Source: Alphaproteobacteria bacterium
Lineage (GTDB): Bacteria > Pseudomonadota > Alphaproteobacteria > Puniceispirillales > Puniceispirillaceae
NCBI GenBank assembly: GCA_016779005.1
Contig: JADHOL010000002.1
Coordinates: forward strand, 62,001-126,000
Reading direction: 5' to 3'
Length of the DNA: 64,000 bases
A program made the translations under genes and the position numbers. Of the stretch, positions 1 to 8,331 are shown in pieces; the first letter of the stretch is position 1; each line of letters begins with the position of its first letter. The notes under the pieces are model-generated. The model saw nothing but the letters and a program-made list of their open reading frames with translations, ran no database searches and was not told where the DNA came from.

Positions 1-65
1 ATAGAATTGTGTTTCAAGCTGCCGCTTTATTTATTTTTCTTGGCTTGTTACTAATGCGTGATTAA
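1..65 (+). CDS. C-terminal end of a HIG1/twin-transmembrane protein (partial)
   Basis: The window opens inside a reading frame that stays open from base 3 and stops at TAA 63-65. The last 20 residues are a hydrophobic helix beginning RIVFQAAALF and ending LLLMRD. This matches the second membrane helix of the small HIG1-domain 'twin transmembrane' inner-membrane proteins, which in many alphaproteobacteria sit directly upstream of the cobalamin adenosyltransferase. The gene is cut by the window edge, so the start and first helix are not visible. The family assignment rests on the short tail plus its neighbour and is moderate at best. Confidence 0.5.
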   Translation, partial: RIVFQAAALFIFLGLLLMRD

Positions 66-88
66 TCGTAAGAGAGGCTTTTTTTAAG

Positions 89-664
89 GTGGTAAAATTA
101 AATAAAATATACACGCGAACTGGCGATGATGGACAGACAGTTCTGGTTAACGGTCTGCGTGTTGCAAAGCACGCCAAACGTCCTGTTGCATTTGGCGAAG
201 TGGACGAGCTTAATTCTGTTATTGGTATTGCACGAACATTTGTTGATGATTCCAAAATCGATGCGATGCTTGCTAGAATTCAAAATGACTTATTTGACTT
301 AGGGGCAGATTTGGCCACCCCTGAAATGGAAGAAGATGTGCCGAGCCTTCGTATCACCGAGCAGCAGGTGCTTCGCATTGAACAAGAAATAGACGCGTTA
401 AATGCAAATTTATCTGACTTGTCCTCCTTTATTCTGCCTGGCGGGAGTTCTCTTTCTAGCTGGCTACATTTTGCGCGCACTGTTGCTAGAAGAGCTGAGC
501 GTGAGATTGCCTCTCTTGCTACTGAAGAGCCGATAAATAAATTTGCAATGCATTTTATAAATCGTCTTTCAGATCACTTATTTGTATTAGCAAGAGTTGC
601 AAATGATAATGGCAATGCAGATATATTGTGGGTTCCAGGGGCACAAACCGGAAAACAAAAATAA
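89..664 (+). CDS. Cob(I)alamin adenosyltransferase, PduO/MmaB type
   Basis: This 191-residue protein transfers the adenosyl group of ATP to cob(I)alamin, making adenosylcobalamin in the cytosol. The N-terminal YTRTGDDGQT loop is the ATP-binding signature of the PduO-type family. The GGSS motif and the helix ARTVARRAERE near residues 125-145 are also characteristic. Length is normal for the family (about 185-195). The start is GTG at 89, preceded by an AGAGAGG Shine-Dalgarno at 71-77; no better ATG is in frame. It lies between a HIG1-like gene and etfBA, a usual alphaproteobacterial order. It implies that the cell makes or salvages B12 and uses the adenosyl form, for example in methylmalonyl-CoA mutase or class II ribonucleotide reductase. 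Confidence 0.93.
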   Translation: MVKLNKIYTRTGDDGQTVLVNGLRVAKHAKRPVAFGEVDELNSVIGIARTFVDDSKIDAMLARIQNDLFDLGADLATPEMEEDVPSLRITEQQVLRIEQEIDALNANLSDLSSFILPGGSSLSSWLHFARTVARRAEREIASLATEEPINKFAMHFINRLSDHLFVLARVANDNGNADILWVPGAQTGKQK

Positions 665-747
665 AAACATTCTTGAAACTCCATTAAAAATTGGTAAATC
701 TCGTTTATCTGGGTGAGCGTTATGGAAATACACAAAGGATATAAGCT

Positions 748-1497
748 ATGAAAATTTTGGTGCCTGTAAAACGTGTAATTGATTACAATGTAAAGGTTAG
801 GGTAAAACAGGATCAATCTGGTGTTGAGCTGAATAATGTTAAAATGGCTATGAACCCATTTGATGAAATTGCAGTAGAACAAGCGCTTCGGATAAAAGAG
901 GCTGGTGATGCAGATGAGGTCGTACTTGTATCAATCGGGCCTACCCAATCTCAAGAAACCATACGGACAGGTCTTGCGATGGGCGCGGATAGAGGCATTT
1001 ATATTGAAGCGCCGCACGAAACAGAACCTCTCAGCATTGCAAAATTATTAGCGCGTGTTGCCGATCAGGAAAAGCCTGGCTTGATTATTTGCGGAAAGCA
1101 AGCAATTGACGATGATAGCAACCAGACAGGACAGATGATGTCTGCCTTTCTTGGCTGGTCTCAAGCAACATTCGCATCGGCTATTTCACTTTCAGCAGAT
1201 AATGCAATTGTAACCCGGGAAATTGATGGCGGGCTTGAGACTATAAAAGTAAAAATGCCAGCAGTTATTACCGTAGATTTACGCTTGAACGAGCCTCGAT
1301 ATGCCTCTCTTCCAAATATTATGAAAGCAAAGAAAAAACCTATAGATACGTTGACTGCAGAAGCGCTCGGCGTTGATATTACAGCTCGATTATCAATATT
1401 AAAAGTCGAAGAGCCAGCGGTGCGCGAGGCAGGCATAAAAGTGAGCTCAGTTGGAGAGCTTGTAGAAAAGTTACAAGAAGAAGCAAAGGTGATATAA
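748..1497 (+). CDS. etfB: Electron transfer flavoprotein beta subunit
   Basis: This 249-residue protein is the small subunit of the soluble FAD/AMP-containing electron transfer flavoprotein. ETF carries electrons from acyl-CoA and other dehydrogenases to ETF:ubiquinone oxidoreductase. The N-terminal [14 protein letters not shown], the [14 protein letters not shown] stretch (AMP-binding region) and the conserved [21 protein letters not shown] signature near residues 180-200 are diagnostic. A Shine-Dalgarno AAAGGA lies about 9 bases before the ATG. The stop codon TAA at 1495-1497 shares its last A with the ATG of etfA, so the two subunits are translationally coupled. Confidence 0.97.
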   Translation: MKILVPVKRVIDYNVKVRVKQDQSGVELNNVKMAMNPFDEIAVEQALRIKEAGDADEVVLVSIGPTQSQETIRTGLAMGADRGIYIEAPHETEPLSIAKLLARVADQEKPGLIICGKQAIDDDSNQTGQMMSAFLGWSQATFASAISLSADNAIVTREIDGGLETIKVKMPAVITVDLRLNEPRYASLPNIMKAKKKPIDTLTAEALGVDITARLSILKVEEPAVREAGIKVSSVGELVEKLQEEAKVI

Positions 1498-2429
1498 TGA
1501 CAATCCTAGTAATCGTAGAACACGACAAAGGCGCCATAGTGCCCGCTACATTAAACACCATTACTGCTGCTAATATGTTAGCAGAACCAATTGAAGCGCT
1601 GGTTGCTGGGGATGATATTAAACAGGTTGCTGATGCTGCGTTGCAAGTTGCATCTATTTCAAAAGTACTAATAGCAGATAGCGGTGAATATGCGCATCAT
1701 TTAGCTGAAAATCTAGCGCCGCTGATACAGCAAATTGCCCCAAATTACACCCATGTTTTTGCGCCTGCCACGACTTTCGGCAAGAATATTATGCCTCGTG
1801 CGGCAGCATTGCTGGATGTGATGCAAATTTCCGACATTATAGAGGTGATTTCACAAGACACCTTTAAACGCCCTATTTATGCTGGAAATGCCCTTGCAAC
1901 GGTACAATCTTCTGACCCAATTAAGCTAATTACTGTTCGCTCAACGGCCTTTGATGCTGCCGAAGCCTCTGGCGGCTCTGCTACAATTGAAAGCATAAGC
2001 GGTACTGGAAGTTCGCAATTATCTGAATTCGAATCATCTGAGCTTTCCGGCTCTGAGAGACCTGAACTCACATCTGCAGGAATTGTTATCTCAGGTGGCA
2101 GGGGCATGCAAGATAGCGCAAATTTTGCGATGCTTGAGAATGTTGCCGATAAGTTAGGCGCCGCTGTTGGAGCATCACGAGCCGCTGTTGATGCTGGATT
2201 CGCACCAAATGATTATCAGGTAGGTCAAACAGGAAAAGTGGTCGCACCAGAGCTATATATGGCAGTTGGAATATCAGGTGCTATTCAACATCTTGCTGGC
2301 ATGAAAGATAGTAAGGTGATTGTGGCGATTAATAAGGATGAAGAAGCCCCCATTTTTCAAGTTGCTGATTATGGGCTTGTCGCTGATCTTTTTGATGCCG
2401 TGCCTGAATTAGACAGCAAGTTATCCTAG
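1497..2429 (+). CDS. etfA: Electron transfer flavoprotein alpha subunit
   Basis: This 310-residue protein is the large, FAD-binding subunit of ETF. The N-terminal domain (about residues 1-185) has the adenine nucleotide alpha-hydrolase-like fold. The C-terminal domain holds the FAD signature: SGGRGMQ near residue 200, then [40 protein letters not shown] and the NKDEEAPIF loop. The serine-rich segment around residues 170-190 is the usual variable linker between the domains. It overlaps etfB by one base and ends the cluster. Beta-oxidation genes that sometimes follow etfBA in relatives are not present here. Confidence 0.97.
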   Translation: MTILVIVEHDKGAIVPATLNTITAANMLAEPIEALVAGDDIKQVADAALQVASISKVLIADSGEYAHHLAENLAPLIQQIAPNYTHVFAPATTFGKNIMPRAAALLDVMQISDIIEVISQDTFKRPIYAGNALATVQSSDPIKLITVRSTAFDAAEASGGSATIESISGTGSSQLSEFESSELSGSERPELTSAGIVISGGRGMQDSANFAMLENVADKLGAAVGASRAAVDAGFAPNDYQVGQTGKVVAPELYMAVGISGAIQHLAGMKDSKVIVAINKDEEAPIFQVADYGLVADLFDAVPELDSKLS

Positions 2430-2512
2430 ATTAAAAAGTCCTGCCAAGCATTAGGGAGCTGGCTTTACTGCGCTGTTATTCACAAAAAGGCTGGAGTGAG
2501 GATACAATAAGG

Positions 2513-3076
2513 TCAACCTAGAAGGCTGATCTGTGCTCTAATATCGTTAATCATTTTTGTGGATGACCATTCTGCTATACCGGTGTGAGACACGCTTCGG
2601 GTCTGATTTGCATTGATAAGAAACGTAACTGGAAGTGCAGAAACATTCATCGCTCTTGCCCAATTTGCTTTTGAGTCAAATCCTCTAAAAGGTATATATA
2701 TTTGTTTGCTGTCCAGAAACGCGCTTACATCTTGTATTGGAGATCTATCTGTCGATACCAGCAATACATCTATGTTAAATTCTTTTAAAAGCGTAGCCGC
2801 CTTATCAAGATGGGGTAACTCAACAACACAAGGCGCGCACCAAGTTGCCCAAAAATTGATCAAAAGGGGTCGTCCAAGGAATTGTTTCAGATATAATTCT
2901 GTGCCATCCTTGTTAAGTATCTCCATCTCTGGAAAGACTTCTGTTGATTTCTGCCAGTTATTTTCTGAATATGCAGATACGGGAACAAACGGGGATACAA
3001 GCAACGATGCAGCAAATGCTGTTTGGTGTAATAACCTTCTTCTGCTTGTGTTAATTTTAGGCTGATTCTTTTTCAT
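2513..3076 (-). CDS. Exported TlpA-like thiol-disulfide oxidoreductase
   Basis: This 187-residue thioredoxin-fold protein has the active site WCAPC at about residues 80-84, inside the conserved NFWATWCAPC context, and a cis-proline segment SALPVTF near residue 145. The first 35 residues form an export signal. It contains an RRR run (SRRRLL) followed by a hydrophobic stretch and an SAY cleavage-like site, so export by the Tat route is possible; this is inferred from the motif only. TlpA-family proteins reduce periplasmic disulfides, for example during cytochrome c or cytochrome oxidase maturation. It is divergent from argH with only 40 bases between, a common alphaproteobacterial arrangement, and convergent with etfA. 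Confidence 0.85.
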   Translation of the reverse strand: MKKNQPKINTSRRRLLHQTAFAASLLVSPFVPVSAYSENNWQKSTEVFPEMEILNKDGTELYLKQFLGRPLLINFWATWCAPCVVELPHLDKAATLLKEFNIDVLLVSTDRSPIQDVSAFLDSKQIYIPFRGFDSKANWARAMNVSALPVTFLINANQTRSVSHTGIAEWSSTKMINDIRAQISLLG

Positions 3077-3116
3077 TTCTATTCTATAACACGTGCAAAA
3101 AGAAAGATACTAGTGC

Positions 3117-4532
3117 ATGTCAGAAGAAAACAAACAGAAATCATCTATTTGGGGTGGCAGATTTAAAGGCGGCCCGTCTGATTTAATGCAAGAAATTAAT
3201 GCCTCTATTACGTTTGATAAAGCGCTTTACGCTGAGGATATACAAGGGTCAAAAGCGCATGCGCAAATGCTTGAAAAGCAGCACATAATTAGCCCTGACG
3301 ATTTAAAAGCCATTCAACAAGGTCTTGATAAGATTCACAGGGAAATTGCAAGCGGTGCATTTTCATTTAGCGTCGAGCTTGAAGATATTCACATGAACAT
3401 CGAAACAAGGCTTGCTGAATTAATTGGGGATCCCGCAAAGCGTCTACATACAGCTCGTTCTAGAAATGATCAGGTTGCAACTGACATTAGACTTTATGTG
3501 AGAAACCAGATTGATGAGCTTGATGTTGGATTACAACAGCTACAGGAAAACCTACTTAAAAAAGCAGGTGAAAATACAAAGACGCTTATGCCAGGATACA
3601 CCCATCTTCAAACCGCACAGCCGATAAGCTTTGGGTTTCATCTTGCTGCCTATATTGAAATGATCGGACGAGATAGGCAAAGATTACAAGATTGCAGAAA
3701 GCGCGTTAATGAATCCCCACTTGGGGCTGCTGCGCTTGCTGGAACTTCGTTTCCAATTGACCGTCATTTAACTGCCAAGCTCCTTGATTTTGATAGGCCG
3801 ATGCCAAATGCACTTGATGCCGTCTCGGCTCGTGATTTCGCATTGGAATTTACGAGTGCCGCCACAATTTGTGCTATCCACTTATCAAGACTTGCCGAAG
3901 AAATTGTGATTTGGTCAACAGATCGATTTAATTTTATTCGTCTATCAGATGAATTCACCACTGGCTCGTCAATAATGCCACAAAAGAAAAATCCAGATGC
4001 GGCTGAGCTGATACGGGCAAAACCAGGCAGAATAATGGGTCATTTTATCTCATTAGCAACTATCCTAAAAGGCCTGCCTCTTGCTTACGGCAAGGATATG
4101 CAAGAAGATAAAGAGCCCTTATTTGACACAACAAAAACGCTTTCAATAAGTATTGCAGCAATGTCTGGTATGATTGCTGATATGAGTATTAATACAGCTG
4201 CCATGCGAGATGCGCTTCAAAAAGGGCACCCAACAGCAACAGACCTTGCAGACTTTCTGGTGCGTAATTTGGGCAAGGCATTTCGTGATGCGCATCATAT
4301 AAGTGGCACTCTGGTGGCTTTGGCTGATGAGCGCGGATGCGCATTAGAAAATTTAAGCCTTACTGAAATGCAATCGATAGAGCCGCTATTAGATGAAAAT
4401 GTATATTCTGTGCTAAAAATAGAGGAGGCATGTAATGCGCGCTCTAGCTTTGGCGGAACGGCTGCAAGTGACGTTGAATTAAGATTGGCAGAGGCTGCGA
4501 TTAGATTTAATCTAAATGACGAGCATGAATAG
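3117..4532 (+). CDS. argH: Argininosuccinate lyase
   Basis: This 471-residue cytosolic enzyme splits argininosuccinate into arginine and fumarate, the last step of arginine synthesis. It belongs to the fumarase/aspartase superfamily. The signature loop [11 protein letters not shown], with its catalytic serine, is at residues 283-293. [12 protein letters not shown] and the [11 protein letters not shown] region (His as general acid/base) are also present. Length is normal. The ATG at 3117 agrees with the family N-terminus (WGGRF near residue 12). It is followed 9 bases later by a tiny lipoprotein gene and then lysA, an argH-lipoprotein-lysA order typical of alphaproteobacteria. Confidence 0.98.
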   Translation: MSEENKQKSSIWGGRFKGGPSDLMQEINASITFDKALYAEDIQGSKAHAQMLEKQHIISPDDLKAIQQGLDKIHREIASGAFSFSVELEDIHMNIETRLAELIGDPAKRLHTARSRNDQVATDIRLYVRNQIDELDVGLQQLQENLLKKAGENTKTLMPGYTHLQTAQPISFGFHLAAYIEMIGRDRQRLQDCRKRVNESPLGAAALAGTSFPIDRHLTAKLLDFDRPMPNALDAVSARDFALEFTSAATICAIHLSRLAEEIVIWSTDRFNFIRLSDEFTTGSSIMPQKKNPDAAELIRAKPGRIMGHFISLATILKGLPLAYGKDMQEDKEPLFDTTKTLSISIAAMSGMIADMSINTAAMRDALQKGHPTATDLADFLVRNLGKAFRDAHHISGTLVALADERGCALENLSLTEMQSIEPLLDENVYSVLKIEEACNARSSFGGTAASDVELRLAEAAIRFNLNDEHE

Positions 4533-4541
4533 GGTGATGTG

Positions 4542-4661
4542 ATGAGAAGTGTTATATTCTTATGTTTAATATGTAGCCTTGTGATGGTACAAACTGCCTG
4601 CGGCAAGAGAGGCACGCCTCAACGCCCCTCAGAAATCGCACAGAATCAACTTTTAGATTAA
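4542..4661 (+). CDS. Small LptM-like lipoprotein
   Basis: This 39-residue reading frame (ATG 4542, TAA 4659-4661) fills the gap between argH and lysA. It begins MRSVIFLCLICSLVMVQTAC, a short hydrophobic signal peptide, then CGKRGTPQRP. Cys20 is followed by the Gly and the basic/Gly/Pro pattern typical of the LptM (YifL) family, whose usual form is CG-K-G-P. In E. coli LptM helps the outer-membrane LptD assemble. In alphaproteobacteria the equivalent gene normally sits between argH and lysA, as here. The residue three before the cysteine is Gln rather than Leu/Val, so the lipobox is imperfect. The position supports a real gene; function is by analogy. Confidence 0.75.
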   Translation: MRSVIFLCLICSLVMVQTACGKRGTPQRPSEIAQNQLLD

Positions 4662-4688
4662 TATTATTACACGCTGAAGGCTGGCATC

Positions 4689-5960
4689 ATGGCACTATCA
4701 CATACTGATACCTCTGAGAGTATTCCTGTCGATGGCACGCTGGATGGGGAGGCGTTAATCAACCTTGCAGAACGCTATAGCACCCCATTATATGTGTATG
4801 ATGGAGATCAGATTTTAAAGAATTTCAGGGCATTTCAAAAAGCAGTATCAAACCTTGATAGTAAGGTTCATTTTGCTGTTAAGGCTAATTCTTCTATCGC
4901 AATATTATCGTTGTTACACACAGCAGGCGCTGGCGCAGATATTGTTTCAGGCGGAGAGCTTCAGCGCGCTCTAACAGCTCATATTAATCCAAAAGACATT
5001 GTATTCTCAGGTGTTGGGAAAACAGATGATGAATTGCTGTTAGCCATGCATCATGGGGTTGGACAAATCAATATTGAATCAGGTGCAGAGTTAGATAGAA
5101 TTGCAGCGCTTGCAGCCTCCAACAACTTGAAATGCTCTATTGCACTCAGGGTTAATGTTGATGTTGACCCAGGTAGCCATGAGAAAATATCAACTGGACA
5201 AAACAGCACAAAATTTGGGATTGCGCTAACCGGTGGTCAGGCAGAATCCTATTATGAGCAAATCACCGCCCACCCTAACCTAACCCCATCTGGCCTTGCG
5301 GTTCATATCGGCTCCCAGCTAAGAAACCTTGCCCCTTTTGAAACTGCTTATAATGAGCTGCTTGGATTTTCTGGACATCTTCGTGGCAATGGATTTGATG
5401 TGCCCTGCCTTGATCTAGGTGGCGGCTTTGGCATTGATTATGAGGAGATCACGCATCCTGATTTCACTGAATATGGCAAGATGGTTGAGCGCATATTTAA
5501 GAATACAGAATATAAATTAGGGTTTGAGCCAGGGCGTTCCATAGTCGGAAATTGCGGAAATCTCATCACCAAAGTAATCTATGTAAAACAGGGTATTGAT
5601 AAAAGATTTATCATCATTGATGCCGCTATGAATGACTTAATCAGGCCAACTTTATATGAGGCGTTTCATAGGATTGATAGCCTTGCAGAGCGCGGCGAAG
5701 ATACAGGCAAAGCCGATATTGTTGGCCCAATTTGCGAGACAGGTGATTATCTTGCCAGAAACAGACAAATGCCAATGGTTGAGGCAGGCGATTATTTAGC
5801 AGTTCGAAGTGTTGGAGCATATGGCGCTGTGATGATGTCGAACTACAATACCAGACCAGAAGCATCTGAAGTTCTGAGCTATCACGGTATGGTGCATCTT
5901 ATTCGTCCTCGCAGAACCGTTGAAGATCTTATAAAAATGGAAATTAATCCGTTTTTATAG
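4689..5960 (+). CDS. lysA: Diaminopimelate decarboxylase
   Basis: This 423-residue PLP enzyme of the alanine-racemase fold converts meso-diaminopimelate to lysine. The PLP lysine lies in HFAVKANSS near residue 64. The phosphate-binding glycine run is DLGGGFGIDY near residues 245-255. The catalytic cysteine from the partner subunit is in PICETGDYL near residue 350, and the C-terminal YNTRPEASEVL motif is present. Length is normal. It ends 8 bases before the convergent zinc-ribbon gene. Together with dapF, asd and the partial dapC-like gene it represents the DAP/lysine pathway in this window. Confidence 0.97.
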   Translation: MALSHTDTSESIPVDGTLDGEALINLAERYSTPLYVYDGDQILKNFRAFQKAVSNLDSKVHFAVKANSSIAILSLLHTAGAGADIVSGGELQRALTAHINPKDIVFSGVGKTDDELLLAMHHGVGQINIESGAELDRIAALAASNNLKCSIALRVNVDVDPGSHEKISTGQNSTKFGIALTGGQAESYYEQITAHPNLTPSGLAVHIGSQLRNLAPFETAYNELLGFSGHLRGNGFDVPCLDLGGGFGIDYEEITHPDFTEYGKMVERIFKNTEYKLGFEPGRSIVGNCGNLITKVIYVKQGIDKRFIIIDAAMNDLIRPTLYEAFHRIDSLAERGEDTGKADIVGPICETGDYLARNRQMPMVEAGDYLAVRSVGAYGAVMMSNYNTRPEASEVLSYHGMVHLIRPRRTVEDLIKMEINPFL

Positions 5961-5967
5961 TCAGGGT

Positions 5968-6666
5968 CTATCGCTCTGAGCTATGAGAAATAAAATCAAC
6001 CTGTATTTCTGCTTTTTCATCTGCATCTATTGTGATTTGTGCAAAAAATGGAACAGACATAGCCGCATCAATGATGGTGCTGTCTGGCCATACTTCATGT
6101 GTTGATAACAGCAGGCCTGATGGATCTATGATAGATATTCTTATTGGCAGAGTGTGAATGCGCATTGAGCCATTATTAACAATACTACCTCTAACTCTTA
6201 ATATATCATCTCTCCACTCTGTCTGCAGGTTTTGGATTGAGAGATTCTCGGACGAGTAACTTATGCTATATCCAGCCATCTCAAAAACTGGGATTATCAC
6301 TGGATAATAGGCCGTTATTGTAGAGCGGTAGATAATGGATGCATATAAGGCTGCTAATAGCATCCCTGTCACGCCAAATATCCACAGTAACCAAGTAAAT
6401 ATATTCGCTTTTTTCTTTTTTTGGTTTAGGGAGGTGTCTTGTCTTAGTTTCGGGCCCTCTAATTTCTGTGATGCTTCCTGTGATGTTGCTTCTTCACCTC
6501 TGTTTGCATCTATATTTAACTTTGGAAGAGTGCGGTTCGGCTCATCATCAGCAGAGATTGTCCAGACATGCGCGCATACCGAGCATCTTACCTGCTGACC
6601 ATTGGGATCAATCTTTGCCCTATCGATCTGAAAAACAGTTTCACAATTATGACAGGTTATTAGCAT
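5968..6666 (-). CDS. MJ0042-type zinc-ribbon membrane protein
   Basis: This 232-residue protein begins with a zinc ribbon: Cys5-x2-Cys8 and Cys28-x2-Cys31 within the MJ0042 pattern (ITCHNCETVFQID, then VRCSVCAHVW). A charged linker follows to about residue 85. A single membrane helix spans about residues 88-112, and an extracytoplasmic domain of about 115 residues resembles DUF3426. The function is unknown. In many alphaproteobacteria this gene is followed or flanked by ftsE and ftsX. Here its divergent neighbour is a ydcF-type gene and no ftsEX is present. The upstream region carries a 13-bp tandem duplication. Confidence 0.8.
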   Translation of the reverse strand: MLITCHNCETVFQIDRAKIDPNGQQVRCSVCAHVWTISADDEPNRTLPKLNIDANRGEEATSQEASQKLEGPKLRQDTSLNQKKKKANIFTWLLWIFGVTGMLLAALYASIIYRSTITAYYPVIIPVFEMAGYSISYSSENLSIQNLQTEWRDDILRVRGSIVNNGSMRIHTLPIRISIIDPSGLLLSTHEVWPDSTIIDAAMSVPFFAQITIDADEKAEIQVDFISHSSER

Positions 6667-6680
6667 CAGAGTCCGATTTC

Positions 6681-6706
6681 CCAGAATAAAATACCAGAAT
6701 AAAATA
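6681..6706. repeat. 13-bp perfect tandem duplication in a divergent promoter region
   Basis: The unit CCAGAATAAAATA occurs twice in tandem at 6681-6693 and 6694-6706, 15 bases ahead of the zinc-ribbon ATG. Read on the minus strand each copy gives TATTTTATTCTGG, so the duplication creates two AT-rich stretches that could serve as -10-like elements or spacing. The rest of the 157-base divergent region (6667-6823) shows no tRNA or other gene. Confidence 0.6.
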
Positions 6707-6823
6707 AACGCATCAATAACACAAATTAGACTGATTTAACTTGATTGTTTACCTAATAAACAGTGAAATTAAAGAACATAAACTATTCTTATTGAACTTT
6801 TATAACTTACAAGCGCCCTTGTC

Positions 6824-7417
6824 ATGTCCTTTATTCCTAATTCTATTCAAACAGCATTGCTCGGATTATTGGTAGTGCTGGGACTTGCGCTCGCCAGTTT
6901 TCAGAAATTTGTTCTAACGCTTCCTAATGATGACACAAAACTCTCAGCGCCAATTGATGGCTTGGTTGTTGCAACAGGCGGGCAATTGCGCATTCAAAAA
7001 GGTGTTGAATTACTAGCTGGCGGCAAGGCTGATAGAATGCTTATTTCAGGTGTCGGCAAGGGCATAACAAAAGAATTATTAAAAGAAAATCTAGCGATAT
7101 CTAACCGCCAAGCCCGTTTTTTTGATTGCTGTGTTGAAATTGAATTTACGGCAACAGATACAAATGGAAATGCACAAGCAACCTTTGAATGGATGCAAAA
7201 ACATGCGCTAGACGATATTTTACTAGTAAGCGCCAATTATCATTTGCCAAGAGCAGAATTAATTTTTAAACAATATCTTCCTGAGAATTCGGTGTATTTT
7301 CAGGCTGTGAACCCACCTGACTTAAAATTATCAGCTTGGTATTCAAATTGGCAAACAACCAGACTATTACTCAAAGAATATTTAAAATATATATATGTTA
7401 AATCAGGCCTTGGATAA
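6824..7417 (+). CDS. YdcF/SanA-like DUF218 envelope protein
   Basis: This 197-residue protein has one N-terminal membrane helix (about residues 8-30) followed by a DUF218 domain. The first conserved block is DGLVVATGGQLRIQKGVELL near residues 45-65. It is followed by LISGVGKG near residue 85 and by the block TFEWMQKHALDDILLVSANYHLPRAELIFK near residues 120-145. In this family the histidine in that last block is conserved. SanA/ElyC/YdcF relatives affect envelope integrity, and some are linked to cell-wall or undecaprenyl metabolism; the chemistry is not settled. It is convergent with tyrA, with 15 bases between. Confidence 0.85.
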   Translation: MSFIPNSIQTALLGLLVVLGLALASFQKFVLTLPNDDTKLSAPIDGLVVATGGQLRIQKGVELLAGGKADRMLISGVGKGITKELLKENLAISNRQARFFDCCVEIEFTATDTNGNAQATFEWMQKHALDDILLVSANYHLPRAELIFKQYLPENSVYFQAVNPPDLKLSAWYSNWQTTRLLLKEYLKYIYVKSGLG

Positions 7418-7432
7418 GGTTTGAGCTTAATA

Positions 7433-8317
7433 TCAGTCTGTTGCTTGACCAATATCAACAATCGAGCGTCTTATTTCGCCTGTTCTCTCAAACAGATTAA
7501 AAAGCTTATCGCCTTGCCTGTTTTTAATTGCGTTTTGAACATAGGCAAGATCGTGGTTAAAACGCTGTAGCATTTCAAGCACTGCTTCATCATTATTCAA
7601 AAAGACATCTCGCCACATGGTAGGGTCAGAAGCCGCAATTCGAGTAAAATCCCTAAACCCTGAAGCTGAAAAACGAATCACATCATTTTTTAAGTCATGT
7701 TCTAAATCAGATGCTGTTCCAACAATTGTAAATGCGATTAAATGCGGCAAATGAGAGGTGATTGCCAGTACTTTATCATGATAATCAGCATCCATAACCT
7801 CCACCATTGCACCTAGCTTTTCACAAAAACCAGTCATCACAGAAATCGCCCTATTTGTTTTATTTTCGCTAATTAATAACCAATAGTGATTCTTGAAAAG
7901 AGACGGAAAACCAGCAGAGGGACCAGAAAATTCAGTTCCTGCAAGCGGGTGCCCAGGCACAAAGAAGATATCTCCTGTTACCAGCGGATTGATATCATCC
8001 ATAACAGACCGCTTTGTTGACCCAGTATCTGTTAAGATAGCCCCTGATTTCAAATGCGAGATTATCTGCCGTACAACCTCCGCCATGACGCCCACAGGCA
8101 CCGCCAGAAAAACAATATCAGCATCCGCAACAGCTCGTTTAATATCATCAACTAATGTAACGGGAAGTCCTATCTGCTTTGCTTCAGCTCGCACTTCAGC
8201 TGAGTTATCAAATCCTACAATATGAGCAGCAGCACCAGCCTGTTTTGTAGCAAGAGCAATAGAACTACCAATTAACCCAAGGCCTATAATTGCAATGTTT
8301 GGAAGTTTCTCATTCAT
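7433..8317 (-). CDS. tyrA: Prephenate/arogenate dehydrogenase
   Basis: This is an NAD(P)-dependent TyrA-family enzyme of tyrosine synthesis that oxidatively decarboxylates prephenate or arogenate. The Rossmann motif IIGLGLIGSS lies at the N-terminus. Downstream are TDTGSTKRSV and the active-site GHPLAGTE motif. Helices with ITSHLPHLIAFT follow. The frame extends upstream to a TTG at 8359, overlapping hisC. I prefer the ATG at 8317 (MNEKLPN) because it has an AGGGA Shine-Dalgarno and sits 14 bases after the hisC stop, giving 294 residues. It is the last gene of a hisC-tyrA pair. Whether prephenate or arogenate is the substrate cannot be read from the sequence. Confidence 0.93.
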   Translation of the reverse strand: MNEKLPNIAIIGLGLIGSSIALATKQAGAAAHIVGFDNSAEVRAEAKQIGLPVTLVDDIKRAVADADIVFLAVPVGVMAEVVRQIISHLKSGAILTDTGSTKRSVMDDINPLVTGDIFFVPGHPLAGTEFSGPSAGFPSLFKNHYWLLISENKTNRAISVMTGFCEKLGAMVEVMDADYHDKVLAITSHLPHLIAFTIVGTASDLEHDLKNDVIRFSASGFRDFTRIAASDPTMWRDVFLNNDEAVLEMLQRFNHDLAYVQNAIKNRQGDKLFNLFERTGEIRRSIVDIGQATD

Positions 8318-8331
8318 CTCGCTAATTATCC

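Noticed and set aside
1980-2075. Serine/glycine-rich segment in EtfA that could look like an insertion
   Set aside because: A variable linker is normal at this point between the two domains of EtfA.
2613-3065. 150-codon plus-strand frame opposite the TlpA-like gene
   Set aside because: The minus strand has the WCAPC thioredoxin motif and a signal peptide; the plus-strand product resembles nothing.
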